From Burkholderia sp. MS389 (GTDB lineage Bacteria > Pseudomonadota > Gammaproteobacteria > Burkholderiales > Burkholderiaceae), in NCBI RefSeq assembly GCF_016899425.1, contig NZ_CP045996.1, positions 1,054,001-1,118,000 of the forward strand: DNA of 64,000 nucleotides. The letters run 5' to 3'. Below, in pieces: positions 8,659-18,300 of this stretch. Below the pieces are notes generated by a model. It saw only the letters and a program-made list of their open reading frames with translations. It did not search any database and was not told the DNA's origin. Each line of letters starts with the position of its first letter. The first letter of the stretch is position 1. A program made the position numbers and the translations under genes.

Positions 8659-8933
8659 TGCGCGCTCGCGGTCGACACGGCGGCCGACGTCATGGCCATT
8701 GCCGTGTGGCTGTCGCCATGCGCGATCGCATACAGCTCGCGATTGCGCGCGATCGTCTGCGTGCTCGGCGGATAGTCCCAGTTCGACGTCGGCACCGTGC
8801 CGTCGCGCTCGGCCCGAACCAGGTCGGCGCGCACGTCGGCGCGCGTGACCGTATGGTCGGCGGTTTGCGCGAATGCGACGACCGGCGCGCTCAGCGCACA
8901 GGAAATCAGGACTGCACGAATCAGCTTGTTCAT
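8655..8933 (-). CDS. DUF4148-domain secreted protein, copy 1
   Basis: A 92-residue periplasmic or secreted protein: signal peptide (KLIRAVLISCALSAPVVAFA) followed by the DUF4148 pattern VTRADVRADLVRAERDG. DUF4148 proteins are small exported proteins abundant in Burkholderia, of unknown function. AGAGG lies 8 nt before ATG-8933; a GTG at 8942 is possible but has no spacing. A paralogue lies at 14103 with a near-identical promoter, and both carry an 18-bp motif 126 bp upstream of the start. Confidence 0.85.
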   Translation of the reverse strand: MNKLIRAVLISCALSAPVVAFAQTADHTVTRADVRADLVRAERDGTVPTSNWDYPPSTQTIARNRELYAIAHGDSHTAMAMTSAAVSTASAQ

Positions 8934-9058
8934 GACCTTCACCTCTCAAAGATAGCGTGTTCGCGTCCGCCGATCAGGCCGGACATCCGCTCCGCATCGA
9001 TGCGATGAGGAGTGATGTCCATTCTGCGATTCGCGCGCTGTCCGGAAGGTGAGGCTTC

Positions 9059-9076
9059 GATTACGGTCTTGTCATC
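9059..9076. promoter_or_regulatory. 18-bp quasi-palindrome, site A (DUF4148 copy 1 promoter)
   Basis: GATTACGGTCTTGTCATC. Differs at one position from site B (14534) and recurs near the response-regulator gene (site C) and efflux operon (site D). It fits a binding site for an OmpR-type regulator; the obvious candidate is the product of 25685-26362. Confidence 0.6.
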
Positions 9077-9107
9077 TGGTCGCGGCCCGGCCGCACGGCC
9101 GTGTCGG

Positions 9108-9857
9108 TCAACGCGCAGCGGTTTCCGGATTCCGCACGCTGCTCAGAAACCGCGTCAACTCCACCGTCTGCGGCCGCTCGAAGATTTCCTCGGCCGTCCC
9201 GCTCTCCCACACGCGTCCCTGGTGCATGAACACGATCCGGTCGCTCACCGCCCGCGCGAAGTTCATCTCGTGCGTGACCATGATCAGCGTCATGTCCTCG
9301 CGCGCGAGTTGCTCGACGACGCCCAGCACCTCGCCGACGAGCTCGGGATCGAGCGCGGACGTGATCTCGTCGCACAGCAGCACGCTCGGCTTCATCGCGA
9401 GCGCACGCGCGATCGCGACGCGCTGCTGCTGGCCGCCCGACAGCTGTTCCGGAAACGCGTCGAACTTGTCGCCGAGGCCGACGCGCTCGAGCATCAGCTC
9501 CGCGATCGCGCGCGCCTGCTGGCGGTGCGACTTCTTCACCACCGACTGCGCGAGCATCACGTTCTGTCCGGCGCTCAGATGCGGAAACAGGTTGTATTGC
9601 TGGAACACCATGCCGACCTTCAGCCGCAGCGCACGCAGGTCCGCATGCCGTGCATCGACGCGTTCGCCGTCGACCGAAATCGTGCCCGCGTCGATGCTCT
9701 CGAGCCCGTTGAGCGTGCGCAGCAGCGTGCTCTTGCCCGAGCCGCTGCGGCCGATGATCGACACGACCTGCCCGCGCTCGACGGACAGATCGATGCCCTT
9801 GAGCACATGATGGGTGCCGAAGTTCTTTTCGAGACCCCGGGTTTCAACGAGCGGCAT
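9108..9857 (-). CDS. polar amino-acid ABC transporter ATP-binding protein (GlnQ/HisP type)
   Basis: A 249-residue ABC ATPase. Walker A GRSGSGKST (near residue 37), Q-loop QQYNLF, signature LSGGQQQRVAIARAL, Walker B LLCDEITSALDPE and the switch His in VTHEM are all intact. The SALDPE form is typical of the polar amino-acid uptake family. AAAGGAG precedes the ATG by 5 nt. Its start overlaps the inner permease gene by 14 nt. Order on this strand is binding protein, permease, permease, ATPase: a complete importer. Confidence 0.95.
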   Translation of the reverse strand: MPLVETRGLEKNFGTHHVLKGIDLSVERGQVVSIIGRSGSGKSTLLRTLNGLESIDAGTISVDGERVDARHADLRALRLKVGMVFQQYNLFPHLSAGQNVMLAQSVVKKSHRQQARAIAELMLERVGLGDKFDAFPEQLSGGQQQRVAIARALAMKPSVLLCDEITSALDPELVGEVLGVVEQLAREDMTLIMVTHEMNFARAVSDRIVFMHQGRVWESGTAEEIFERPQTVELTRFLSSVRNPETAAR

Positions 9858-10494
9858 GCCATCTCCTTTGCAACGTGCGCGCATAACGGGTAAGCGGATA
9901 GCAGAGCGCGAAATAGATCAGCGCGACGAGGCCATACACGACGAACGGCCGGAACGTCGCGTTCGAGATCGCGATGCCGACCTTCGTCAGCTCGGTGAAG
10001 CCGATGATCGACACGAGCGCCGTATCCTTCACCGCCTGCACGCCGAAGCCGACCGTCGGCGCGATCGCGATGCGCGCGGCCTGCGGCAGGATCACGTGAC
10101 GCAACTGCTCGACATAACTCATCGCGAGGCTCGCCGACGCCTCCCACTGCCCTTTCGGCACCGCCTCGACGCAGCCGCGCCAGATCTCGGCCAGATACGC
10201 GCTGGTGAAGAACGTGAGCCCCGCGGTGGCCGCGACCCACGGCGAAACGTCGAGCCCGACGAGCGGCAAGCCGAAGAACACGATGAACAGTTGCATCAGC
10301 AACGGCGTGCCCTGGAACACTTCGATATAGAGTTTTGCGACACCGCGCAGCACCGTCGAATTCGACACGCGCATCACGAGCAGCCCGAGGCCGACGAGGC
10401 CGCCGGACACGAACGACACGATCGACAGCACGATCGTCCAGCGCGCGGCCAGCAGCAGGTTCGCGAGCATCTGCCCGAACGTGAAATCGGTCAT
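9844..10494 (-). CDS. polar amino-acid ABC transporter permease 1
   Basis: A 216-residue membrane subunit with about five helices and the cytoplasmic EAA coupling loop (EASASLAMSYVEQLRHVILPQA, then GFTEL). It belongs to the HisM/GlnP family. It overlaps the upstream permease by 4 nt (ATGA) and the ATPase by 14 nt, so translation is coupled through the operon. The amino acid transported is unknown. Confidence 0.93.
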   Translation of the reverse strand: MTDFTFGQMLANLLLAARWTIVLSIVSFVSGGLVGLGLLVMRVSNSTVLRGVAKLYIEVFQGTPLLMQLFIVFFGLPLVGLDVSPWVAATAGLTFFTSAYLAEIWRGCVEAVPKGQWEASASLAMSYVEQLRHVILPQAARIAIAPTVGFGVQAVKDTALVSIIGFTELTKVGIAISNATFRPFVVYGLVALIYFALCYPLTRYARTLQRRWHAAR

Positions 10495-11177
10495 CGCGCA
10501 CCTCGCATGCGGCGGGAGAACAGGCGGCGGCCCATCGCGCCGAGCGTCGCGCGCATCAGCAGCGCCATCGCCAGATACGCGAGCGTGATCACGAAGTATG
10601 TCTCGAATGCGCGGAAGTTGCGTGACTGGATGTAGCTGGCCGCATAGGTCAGATCGGCCACCGAGATCTGCGACACGACCGCCGAGCCGAGCATCGTGAT
10701 CACGATCTGGCTCGACAGCGCGGGAAACACCTTGGCGAGCGCCTGCGGCAGCACGACGTGGCGCAGCATCTGCGCGCGCGACATCGCGAGCGCGGACGCC
10801 GCCTCCAGATGCCCTTTCGGCACGGCGGCCACGCCCGCGCGCACGATCTCGACCGAGTACGCGCCGAGATTGAGCGTCATCGCGAGGATCGCGGCCGTGT
10901 ATTCGTCGATGTGCACGCCGAGCGCCGGCAAGCCGAAGAAGATGAAGAACAGCTGGACGACGAACGGCGTATTGCGAATCGCCTCGACGTACGCGCCGAT
11001 CAGCGGGCGAAGTTTCACGGCCGCGCGCGCGTCGGCGCTGTACGCGGCCGCGCCGAGCACGCCGACCGCCACGCCGAGCACGGTCGCGACCGCGGTCAGC
11101 GCGAGCGTGATCGCCGCGCCGCTCGCGAATACGCCGGCATACTCGGCAAGCTCGCCGAATTGAAGCTGGTAGCTCAT
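10491..11177 (-). CDS. polar amino-acid ABC transporter permease 2
   Basis: A 228-residue membrane subunit paralogous to the next gene, with the motif RNTPFVVQLFFIFFGLP and coupling loop EAASALAMSRAQMLRHVVLPQAL. Together with the product of 9844-10494 it forms the heterodimeric channel. It lies 89 bp after the binding-protein gene and overlaps the following permease by 4 nt. Confidence 0.93.
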   Translation of the reverse strand: MSYQLQFGELAEYAGVFASGAAITLALTAVATVLGVAVGVLGAAAYSADARAAVKLRPLIGAYVEAIRNTPFVVQLFFIFFGLPALGVHIDEYTAAILAMTLNLGAYSVEIVRAGVAAVPKGHLEAASALAMSRAQMLRHVVLPQALAKVFPALSSQIVITMLGSAVVSQISVADLTYAASYIQSRNFRAFETYFVITLAYLAMALLMRATLGAMGRRLFSRRMRGAR

Positions 11178-11266
11178 GGGAACGGGATAGATTCGGGTTC
11201 GGACAACGACACGCGCCGCGCCGGGCATCCCGGCCGCGGCGACGTGTCACGCGACACGGCGATGCG

Positions 11267-12073
11267 TCACAGTCCGGCCGGCAACGGCTGGCCGAGCCAC
11301 TTGCGCGACATTTCGCCCAGCGAGCCGTCCTGCTTCGCATGCGCGATCGCATCGTCGATCTTCGCGAGCAGGCGCGGTTCGTTCTTGTTGACGCCGACGA
11401 AGCACGGCGAATTCTTGATCACGAACTTGACCTCGGGGCGGCGCGGCGGATTCTTCGCGAGAATCGCCGCCGCGACGATGTTGCCGGCCGCGATCAGTTG
11501 GACCTGCCCCGACAGGAAAGCCTGGATCGTCGCGTTGTTGTCCTCGAAGCGCTTGATCGTCGCGTTCGGCGCGAGCTGCGACAGCGCGATCTCCTCGAGC
11601 GCGCCGCGCGTCGCGCCGACCGTCTTGCCGCCGAGGTCGGCGGGCGTGCTCACCTTCACGTCGGACGGCCCGAACACGCCCTGGAAATACGGTGCGTACG
11701 CGCTCGAGAAGTCGATGACCTTCTCGCGCTCCGGCGTCTTGCCGAGCGACGAGATCACCATGTCGACCTTGTTGGTCGTCAGGTACGGAATCCGGTTCGC
11801 ACTGTTCACGGGCACCAGCTTCAGCTTGACGCCGAGCGCCTTGGCGAGGAGTCCTGCCATGTCGATGTCGTAGCCCTGCGGCTGCATGTCCGTGCCGACC
11901 GAACCGAACGGCGGATAGTCCTCGGGCACCGCGACGCGCAGCGTGCCGTTCTTCGCGATGGTGTCGAGCGCATCGGCGTGGGCCGGCGCGGCGGCGAACA
12001 GCGCGATCACGGGGGCGGCGAGCAGCGCAGCCAGCCAGGTGCGTCGGGGGAACGGTCGGGTCGTCGGGCTCAC
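11267..12073 (-). CDS. amino-acid ABC transporter substrate-binding protein (family 3)
   Basis: A 268-residue periplasmic binding protein. Signal peptide WLAALLAAPVIALFAAAPAHA, then the family-3 opening TLRVAVPEDYPPFGSVG and the hinge region GGKTVGATRGALEE. A GTG start at 12073 is preferred: AGGAAG lies 7 nt upstream and it gives a proper signal peptide; the frame extends upstream without similarity. First gene of the importer operon. In place of the Arg that many family-3 proteins use to bind the ligand carboxylate I see GATRGA, which is consistent with an amino-acid ligand. Confidence 0.92.
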   Translation of the reverse strand: MSPTTRPFPRRTWLAALLAAPVIALFAAAPAHADALDTIAKNGTLRVAVPEDYPPFGSVGTDMQPQGYDIDMAGLLAKALGVKLKLVPVNSANRIPYLTTNKVDMVISSLGKTPEREKVIDFSSAYAPYFQGVFGPSDVKVSTPADLGGKTVGATRGALEEIALSQLAPNATIKRFEDNNATIQAFLSGQVQLIAAGNIVAAAILAKNPPRRPEVKFVIKNSPCFVGVNKNEPRLLAKIDDAIAHAKQDGSLGEMSRKWLGQPLPAGL

Positions 12074-12544
12074 GGTGAATCTTCCTTGTCTGGTATGTCG
12101 TCGGGCAGCGCGCAACGATTGCGCGGCCGACACCACTCCAGCAAAAACCGGGCCACCGACGTGAAACGCTTGCCGCACCGGCATGAGGCGGAAATTTCGG
12201 CGAACCTCTCGGCGAACCGGATTCCTCATTTCGGTGCACGAACCGGTGCCGTCGGTAACGCTTGCCCCCGCAGCGCGCGCCGGCGCACCAAATTACCTAT
12301 CCGGTTCACCCGGCGCCGGGGCCCTATGCACGGATTCGAACAGCCCCAGTCCAAATTTGCATTCCGTTTGTGACGGGAATTACGGCTGAATACGTTCGCG
12401 ACGTACCGGGCCTTTCGTCACGTCCGACGAATCGCGATCAGGACGGGCGCGCTCGATTGCGCGCGCGGCTCCTCCGGTACCGGTGGTCCCGATCGTCCCG
12501 CGATCGGGGCGAGTCCCATCCCATCCGTGCGCGAGGATACCGTC
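12074..12544. other. divergent intergenic region between amino-acid importer and asparagine permease
   Basis: 471 bp without a credible gene. It must hold the promoters of both the leftward ABC importer and the rightward permease. The only structure noted is the hairpin at 12488-12508; I see no known riboswitch. Confidence 0.5.
12488..12508 (+). promoter_or_regulatory. hairpin / palindrome upstream of ansP-like gene
   Basis: CCCGATCG (12488-12495), 5-nt spacer, CGATCGGG (12501-12508): a perfect 8-bp inverted repeat ending 36 bp before the permease start. It could be a protein-binding operator or a leader hairpin; nothing further supports either. Confidence 0.35.
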
Positions 12545-14035
12545 ATGGCATCGATTCCCGACCCGTCGACAACCGGCGAAACCGACAAACGCAGCTGGCT
12601 CGAATCGCACGAAGCCGGCTATCACAAGACCCTCGGCAATCGACAGGTGCAGATGATCGCAATCGGCGGGGCCATCGGCACCGGGTTGTTTCTCGGCGCC
12701 GGCGCGCGGCTGCAGGCCGCCGGCCCGGCGCTCGCGATCGTCTATCTGGTGTGCGGCGCGTTTTCGTTCCTGATCCTGCGCGCGCTCGGCGAGCTGGTGA
12801 TGCATCGCCCCAGCAGCGGCAGCTTCGTGTCGTACGCACGCGAATTCCTCGGCGAGAAGGCATCGTTCGTCGCCGGCTGGATGTACTTCCTGAACTGGGC
12901 GATGACCGGCATCGTCGACATCACCGCCGTCGCGCTCTACATGCATTACTGGGCGCCGTTCGCGGCCGTGCCGCAGTGGATCTTCGCGCTCGTCGCGCTG
13001 TGCATCGTCGCGACGATGAACCTGATCGGCGTGAAATGGTTCGCCGAGATGGAGTTCTGGTTCGCGCTGATCAAGGTCGCCGCGATCGTGCTGTTTCTCG
13101 TGATCGGTGCGGCGATCCTCGGCACGGGCATGCCGGTGGCCGGCCATGGCACCGGCATGCATCTGATCACCGACAACGGCGGGTTCTTTCCGCACGGGCT
13201 GATGCCGGCGCTGGTGCTGGTGCAGGGCGTGGTGTTCGCGTTCGCGGGCGTCGAACTGGTCGGCACGGCCGCCGGCGAATGCAAGGACGCGCGCAAGGTG
13301 CTGCCGCGCGCGATCAACAACGTGATCTGGCGCATCGCGATTTTCTACGTCGCGTCGGTCGTCCTGCTGGTCTGCCTGCTGCCGTGGAGTGCGTACAAGG
13401 CGGGCCAGAGCCCGTTCGTCACGTTCTTCGGCGCGCTCGGCGTGCCGGGTATCGGCTCGGTGATGAACCTGGTGGTGCTCACAGCCGCGCTGTCGAGCCT
13501 GAACTCCGGCCTGTATTCGACCGGGCGCGTGTTGCGTTCGCTGTCGATGGGCGGCTCGGCCCCCGCGTTCCTCGCGCGGATGAGTTCGCAATCCGTCCCG
13601 TACGCGGGCATTCTGGTGACGGTCGCGATCTATGTGGTCGGCGTGCTGCTCAACTATCTGGTGCCGTCGAGCGTGTTCGAGATCGTGCTGAACATCGCGT
13701 CGCTCGGCATCATCAGCACATGGGGCTTCATCGTCGTGTGCCAGATGAAGTTCCGCGCCGCGGTCAGGCGCGGCGACGTGGAAGACGTCGCGTTCAGGAT
13801 GCCGGGCGCGCCCGTGACGTCGTGGCTCACGCTGCTGTTCCTGCTCGGCGTGCTGGTGTTGATGGCATTCGACTACCCGAACGGGACGTGGACGATTGCG
13901 TCGATCCCGCTGGTCGCGCTGCTGCTCGTGGCCGGCTGGAAGTGGCTGAGCCGTCGCGCGCGCCGTGCGTTGCTCAAGCCGACGATTCCGTCGATCGCGC
14001 TCACGCAGAACGTGCTCGAGAACGGCGAGCACTGA
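12545..14035 (+). CDS. ansP: L-asparagine permease (AnsP type, APC superfamily)
   Basis: A 496-residue amino-acid/proton symporter with twelve hydrophobic segments. It matches E. coli AnsP (499 residues) along its whole length in characteristic places: GGAIGTGLFLGAGARLQ in helix 1, SGSFVSYAREFLGEKA, NWAMTGIVDITAVALYMHYW, HLITDNGGFFPHGL, and MAFDYPNGT near the end. Start ATG-12545 has GAGG 8 nt upstream; a GTG six codons earlier is less likely. It is divergent from the amino-acid ABC importer. An asparagine synthetase gene lies 8 kb away but looks acquired separately. Confidence 0.92.
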   Translation: MASIPDPSTTGETDKRSWLESHEAGYHKTLGNRQVQMIAIGGAIGTGLFLGAGARLQAAGPALAIVYLVCGAFSFLILRALGELVMHRPSSGSFVSYAREFLGEKASFVAGWMYFLNWAMTGIVDITAVALYMHYWAPFAAVPQWIFALVALCIVATMNLIGVKWFAEMEFWFALIKVAAIVLFLVIGAAILGTGMPVAGHGTGMHLITDNGGFFPHGLMPALVLVQGVVFAFAGVELVGTAAGECKDARKVLPRAINNVIWRIAIFYVASVVLLVCLLPWSAYKAGQSPFVTFFGALGVPGIGSVMNLVVLTAALSSLNSGLYSTGRVLRSLSMGGSAPAFLARMSSQSVPYAGILVTVAIYVVGVLLNYLVPSSVFEIVLNIASLGIISTWGFIVVCQMKFRAAVRRGDVEDVAFRMPGAPVTSWLTLLFLLGVLVLMAFDYPNGTWTIASIPLVALLLVAGWKWLSRRARRALLKPTIPSIALTQNVLENGEH

Positions 14036-14065
14036 CTCGCGGCGGCACGCGCGCCGTCGAACGAT

Positions 14066-14089
14066 CCGCCGTCGGGCCAGCGACGGCGG
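14066..14089. terminator. hairpin between convergent ansP and DUF4148 genes
   Basis: CCGCCGTCG (14066-14074) pairs perfectly with CGACGGCGG (14081-14089) around a 6-nt loop. Position between two converging genes suggests a shared terminator, although neither strand has a clear T-run. Confidence 0.45.
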
Positions 14090-14102
14090 TCGACCGCCGC
14101 AT

Positions 14103-14408
14103 TCAGTGATGCTCGTACAACGACTGCTCGTCGAGCGATGCGAACGACGGCGCAGCGGTCTTGGCCGCGACGCTCGGCCGTGCGGCGGCCGATTGCGCTC
14201 GCTGTGCCGCGACCTTCGCTTCCGCGGCCTGGATGTCGTCGGGATAGTACGGATCGCTGCCGACCGGACGATAACCGGCCTTTTCGACGCGGACGAGATC
14301 GGCGCGCACGTCGGCCCGTGTGACCGCATGGTCGGTGGTTTGCGCAAATGCGACGATCGGTGCGCTCAGCGCACAGGAAAGCAGGACTGCACGAATCAGG
14401 TTGTTCAT
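14103..14408 (-). CDS. DUF4148-domain secreted protein, copy 2
   Basis: A 101-residue exported protein with a signal peptide nearly identical to copy 1 (NLIRAVLLSCALSAPIVAFA), then VTRADVRADLVRVEKAGY and a Pro-Tyr-Tyr-Pro segment, typical of DUF4148. Copy 1 and copy 2 also share about 150 bp upstream of their starts with few differences, so a whole promoter-plus-signal-peptide cassette was duplicated while the C-terminal halves diverged. Function unknown. Confidence 0.87.
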   Translation of the reverse strand: MNNLIRAVLLSCALSAPIVAFAQTTDHAVTRADVRADLVRVEKAGYRPVGSDPYYPDDIQAAEAKVAAQRAQSAAARPSVAAKTAAPSFASLDEQSLYEHH

Positions 14409-14533
14409 GATGTTCACCTCTCAAAGATGGCGTGTTCGCGTCCGCAGATCAGGCCGGACCTCCGCTCCCCATCGATGCGATGAAGAGTTGGGTGCATTCT
14501 GCGATTCGCGCGCTTTCCTGAAGGTGAGGCTTC

Positions 14534-14551
14534 GATTACGGTTTTGTCATC
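14534..14551. promoter_or_regulatory. 18-bp quasi-palindrome, site B (DUF4148 copy 2 promoter)
   Basis: GATTACGGTTTTGTCATC, 126 bp upstream of the copy 2 start, the same spacing as site A in copy 1. It is closest to the consensus of the four sites. Confidence 0.6.
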
Positions 14552-14644
14552 TGAGCGCCGGCGCCCGTCGCGGGCCGGCCGGCCCGGTTCGCCGGACACG
14601 GTGCGGGCCCGCCACGCGACGCCTATGCCAATCGATCGTCGAGT

Positions 14645-15112
14645 TCACGCGGACGCGTCGAGCGGCCGTACTTCCGGAATCATCGCGGCCTGCCCGTGCA
14701 CGATTCCGTCTGCGTCCATGAGCTGCCACACGGTCGCGCGCTCGATCCGGAACCGCTTGCCGGACTTCGTCACCCGCACGCCGCGGTACTCGGACACGAA
14801 GCCATCGCGCATCACCTTGTCGAGAAACACCTGGCGCTCGTGGCGCTCCATCGGCTCCGCCGACAGACGGGACGGCAACGCCGTCAGTTCATCCCAGTCG
14901 TATTCGAAGATCGCCTGCGCGCGCTGGTTGCCGTACACGAACACCGGGTCGGCCGACGTGTCGTGCGCAAGGATGCCGAACGGCGCCGTCTCGTACAGCC
15001 ACGCGGCGCCGTCGGATGCGCTCATGCCGTCGGGCACGAGCGGGCCGTTCACGAGCCGGCGATACGAGTCGGCAAGAAGGAGGAAGAAGTTTGCATCGGT
15101 GCGCAACGACAT
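14645..15112 (-). CDS. PAS-fold MEKHLA-domain protein
   Basis: A 155-residue protein matching the MEKHLA family: ETAPFGILAHDTSADPVFVYGNQRAQAIFEYDWDE and LPSRLSAEPMERHERQVFLDKV, ending in a PAS-like beta-sheet (KRFRIERATVWQLMDADG). No output domain is attached, so it may act as a small-molecule-binding or partner protein. AGGAG lies 7 nt before ATG-15112. It is divergent from the RND efflux operon, and the 18-bp site D lies in their shared promoter region. Confidence 0.82.
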   Translation of the reverse strand: MSLRTDANFFLLLADSYRRLVNGPLVPDGMSASDGAAWLYETAPFGILAHDTSADPVFVYGNQRAQAIFEYDWDELTALPSRLSAEPMERHERQVFLDKVMRDGFVSEYRGVRVTKSGKRFRIERATVWQLMDADGIVHGQAAMIPEVRPLDASA

Positions 15113-15269
15113 CGGTCTGGCTCCTGAAATCAGCGAGATACGCGAACGAGCGAAAGTTTGCCGCCGGACATTATAGGGATGAAGCGGCGCACCGCCGTCG
15201 GCGGCGAGGGTCGGCCAGCCCGCATCGCGCTGCGCCGCCCGCCGCACGGCCGATGCCGCCGCCCGCACA

Positions 15270-15287
15270 GATAACGGTTTCGTAATC
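15270..15287. promoter_or_regulatory. 18-bp quasi-palindrome, site D (efflux operon / PAS gene)
   Basis: GATAACGGTTTCGTAATC, matching site B at 15 of 18 positions. It lies 91 bp before the RND gene and 157 bp before the divergent PAS/MEKHLA gene, so it could serve either. Confidence 0.55.
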
Positions 15288-15378
15288 TTCGAGTCAGGGT
15301 CGGGTCAACGCCGCGCCGGCAGACTGCATGCTCGTCGCATCGAATGCGCATCCAAGCCCTGCTTCGAGGAGCACCATC

Positions 15379-18300
15379 ATGTGGATCGTCCGGCTGGCGT
15401 TACGCAGGCCCTACACGTTCGTCGTACTCGCACTGCTGATCTTCATCGCGGGGCCGCTCGCGCTGCTGCGCACGCCGACGGACATTTTCCCGAGCATCGA
15501 CATTCCGGTCGTCAGCATCGTCTGGTCGTACAACGGCTTCTCCGCCGAGGACATGGCCAAGCGCATCACGTCGAACTACGAACGCGCGCTCACGTCCGAC
15601 GTCGACGACATCGAGCACATCGAGTCGCAGTCGCTGAACGGCGTGTCGGTCGTGAAGATCTTCTTCCATCCGGGCGCCGACATCAATCGCGCGATCGCGG
15701 AAGCCGCGAGCAACGCCGCGTCGATCCTGCGCATCCTGCCGCCCGGCACGCTGCCGCCGAACATCATCACGTACAACGCGTCGACCGTGCCGATCCTGCA
15801 GCTCGGCCTGTCGAGCGACACGCTCCCCGAGCAGCAGCTGTACGACCTCGGCAACAGCTTCATCCGCACGCAGCTCGCGACCGTCCAGGGCGCGGCCGTG
15901 CCGCTGCCGTTCGGCGGCAAGATTCGCCAGATCGTCGTCGATCTCGATACGCGCGCGCTGCAGGCGAAGGGACTCGCGCCGATCGACGTCGTCAACGCGA
16001 TCAACGCGCAGAACCTGATCCTGCCGGGCGGCACCGCGAAGATCGGCACGCACGAATACAACGTGCAGATGAACGGCAGCACGCAGACGGTCGCCGCGCT
16101 GAACGACCTGCCGGTGAAGACGATCGGCGGTAATGTCGTCTATGTGCGCGACGTCGCGCACGTTCGCGACGGCTACGCGCCGCAGACCAACATCGTACGG
16201 GCGGACGGCAAGCGCGCGGCGCTGCTGACGGTCGAGAAGACCGGCAGCACGTCGACGCTGACGATCATCGACCAGGTGAAGACGATGCTGCCGAAGATCG
16301 CGGCCGGGCTGCCGAAGGCGCTGCACATTTCGCCGCTCGACGATCAGTCCGTGTTCGTGAAGGCGGCGGTCCAGGGCGTCGTGCGCGAGGCGCTGATCGC
16401 CGCGTGCCTGACCGCGCTGATGATCCTGCTGTTCCTCGGCAGCTGGCGCGCGACGCTGATCATCGCGATCACGATCCCGCTCGCGGTGCTCACGTCGCTG
16501 CTCGCGCTGTCCGTGCTCGGCCAGACCATCAACATCATGACGCTCGGCGGGCTCGCGCTCGCGGTCGGGATCCTCGTCGACGACGCGACCGTCGCGATCG
16601 AGAACATCACGCATCATCTCGAGCTCGGCGCGCCGCTCGAGGAGGCCATTCTGACCGGCGCGGGCGAAATCGCGGTGCCGACCTTCGTGTCGACGCTGTC
16701 GATCTGCATCGTGTTCGTACCGATGTTCCTGCTGACCGGCGTCGCGCGCTATCTGTTCGTGCCGCTCGCCGAAGCCGTGATCTTCGCGATGATCGCGTCG
16801 TACTTCTTCTCGCGCACGCTGGTGCCGACGCTCGCGATGGCGCTGATGCGCGCCAAAGGCAGCGGCCGGCCGCCGCGCGGCGTATTCGCGCACATCGCAC
16901 GTTTCCAGGCCGCGTTCGAGCATCGCTTCGAGGCCGTGCGGCTGCGCTATCGCGCGCTGCTGTCGGCGGCGATCGCACATCGCCGCCGCTTCGCGGCCGC
17001 GTTCCTGCTCGCCTGCGTCGCATCGACCGGCCTCTATGCGTTCGCCGGGCAGGACTTCTTCCCGTCGGTCGACACCGGCGAGATCCGCCTGCACCTGCGC
17101 GCGCCGACCGGCACGCGGATCGAGGAAACCGCGCGGCTGACCGACCAGGTCGAAGCAAAGATCCGCGGCGTGATTCCGGCGAACCAACTCGCCGGCGTGC
17201 TCGACAACATCGGCGTGCCGGTGAGCGGGATCAACCTCACGTACGACTCGTCGGACCCGATCGGCACCGAGGACGCCGACGTGCTCGTCACGCTGAAGCC
17301 GAATCACGCGTCGACCGCCGCGTACGTCGCGAAGCTGCGCAACGTGCTCGCGCAATCGTTCCCCGGCGTGACGTTCGCGTTCCTGCCGGCCGACATCGTC
17401 AGCCAGATCCTCAATTTCGGGCTGCCCGCGCCGATCGACATCCAGATCGTCGGCAACAAGCTCGACCAGAACCGGGCGGTCGCGAACGCGCTGCTCGCGA
17501 AGCTGCGCGGCGTGCGCGGGCTCGTCGACGCGCGCATCCAGCAGCCCGGCGACGAACCGGCGATCAACGTGAACGTCGATCGCACGAAGGCGATCCAGGC
17601 CGGCCTCGAACAGCGCGACGTCGCGCAGAACCTGCTGATCGCACTGTCCGGCAGCTCGCAGACGACGCCGAACTTCTGGCTCGATCCGCGCAACGGCGTC
17701 AGCTACCCGGTGCTCGTGCAGACGCCGCAATACACGGTGAATTCGCTGCAGTCGCTCGCGAACGTGCCGCTGCCCGCCGGCACCGCCCGCTCGCCGCAGA
17801 CGCCGGCCGGCGGCCCGGCCGCGGGCGTGCCCGCGCAGAACCTGCTCGGCTCGCTCGGCACGTTCTCGCGCGCGACGCAGCAGGCCGTGGTGTCGCACTA
17901 CAACGTGCAACCCGTGCTCGACATCTTCGCGTCGGTGCAGGGGCGCGACCTCGGCGGCGTCACGGCCGACGTGACGACGCTCGTCGACGCCGCGCGCGCG
18001 CAACTGCCGCCCGGCTCGTCGATCGTGCTGCGCGGCCAGGTGCAGGCGATGCACGAATCGTTCGCGGGCCTGCTCGGCGGCCTCGCGCTCGCGATCTCGC
18101 TGGTCTACCTGCTGATGGTCGTGAACTTCCAGTCGTGGCTCGATCCGCTCGTGATCGTCGGCGGGCTGCCGGCGTCGCTCGCCGGTATCGCGTGGATGCT
18201 GTTCGTCACGCGCACCACGTTGTCGGTGCCCGCGCTGACCGGCACGATCCTGTGCATCGGCATCGCGACCGCGAACAGCATCCTCGTCGTGAATACGGCG

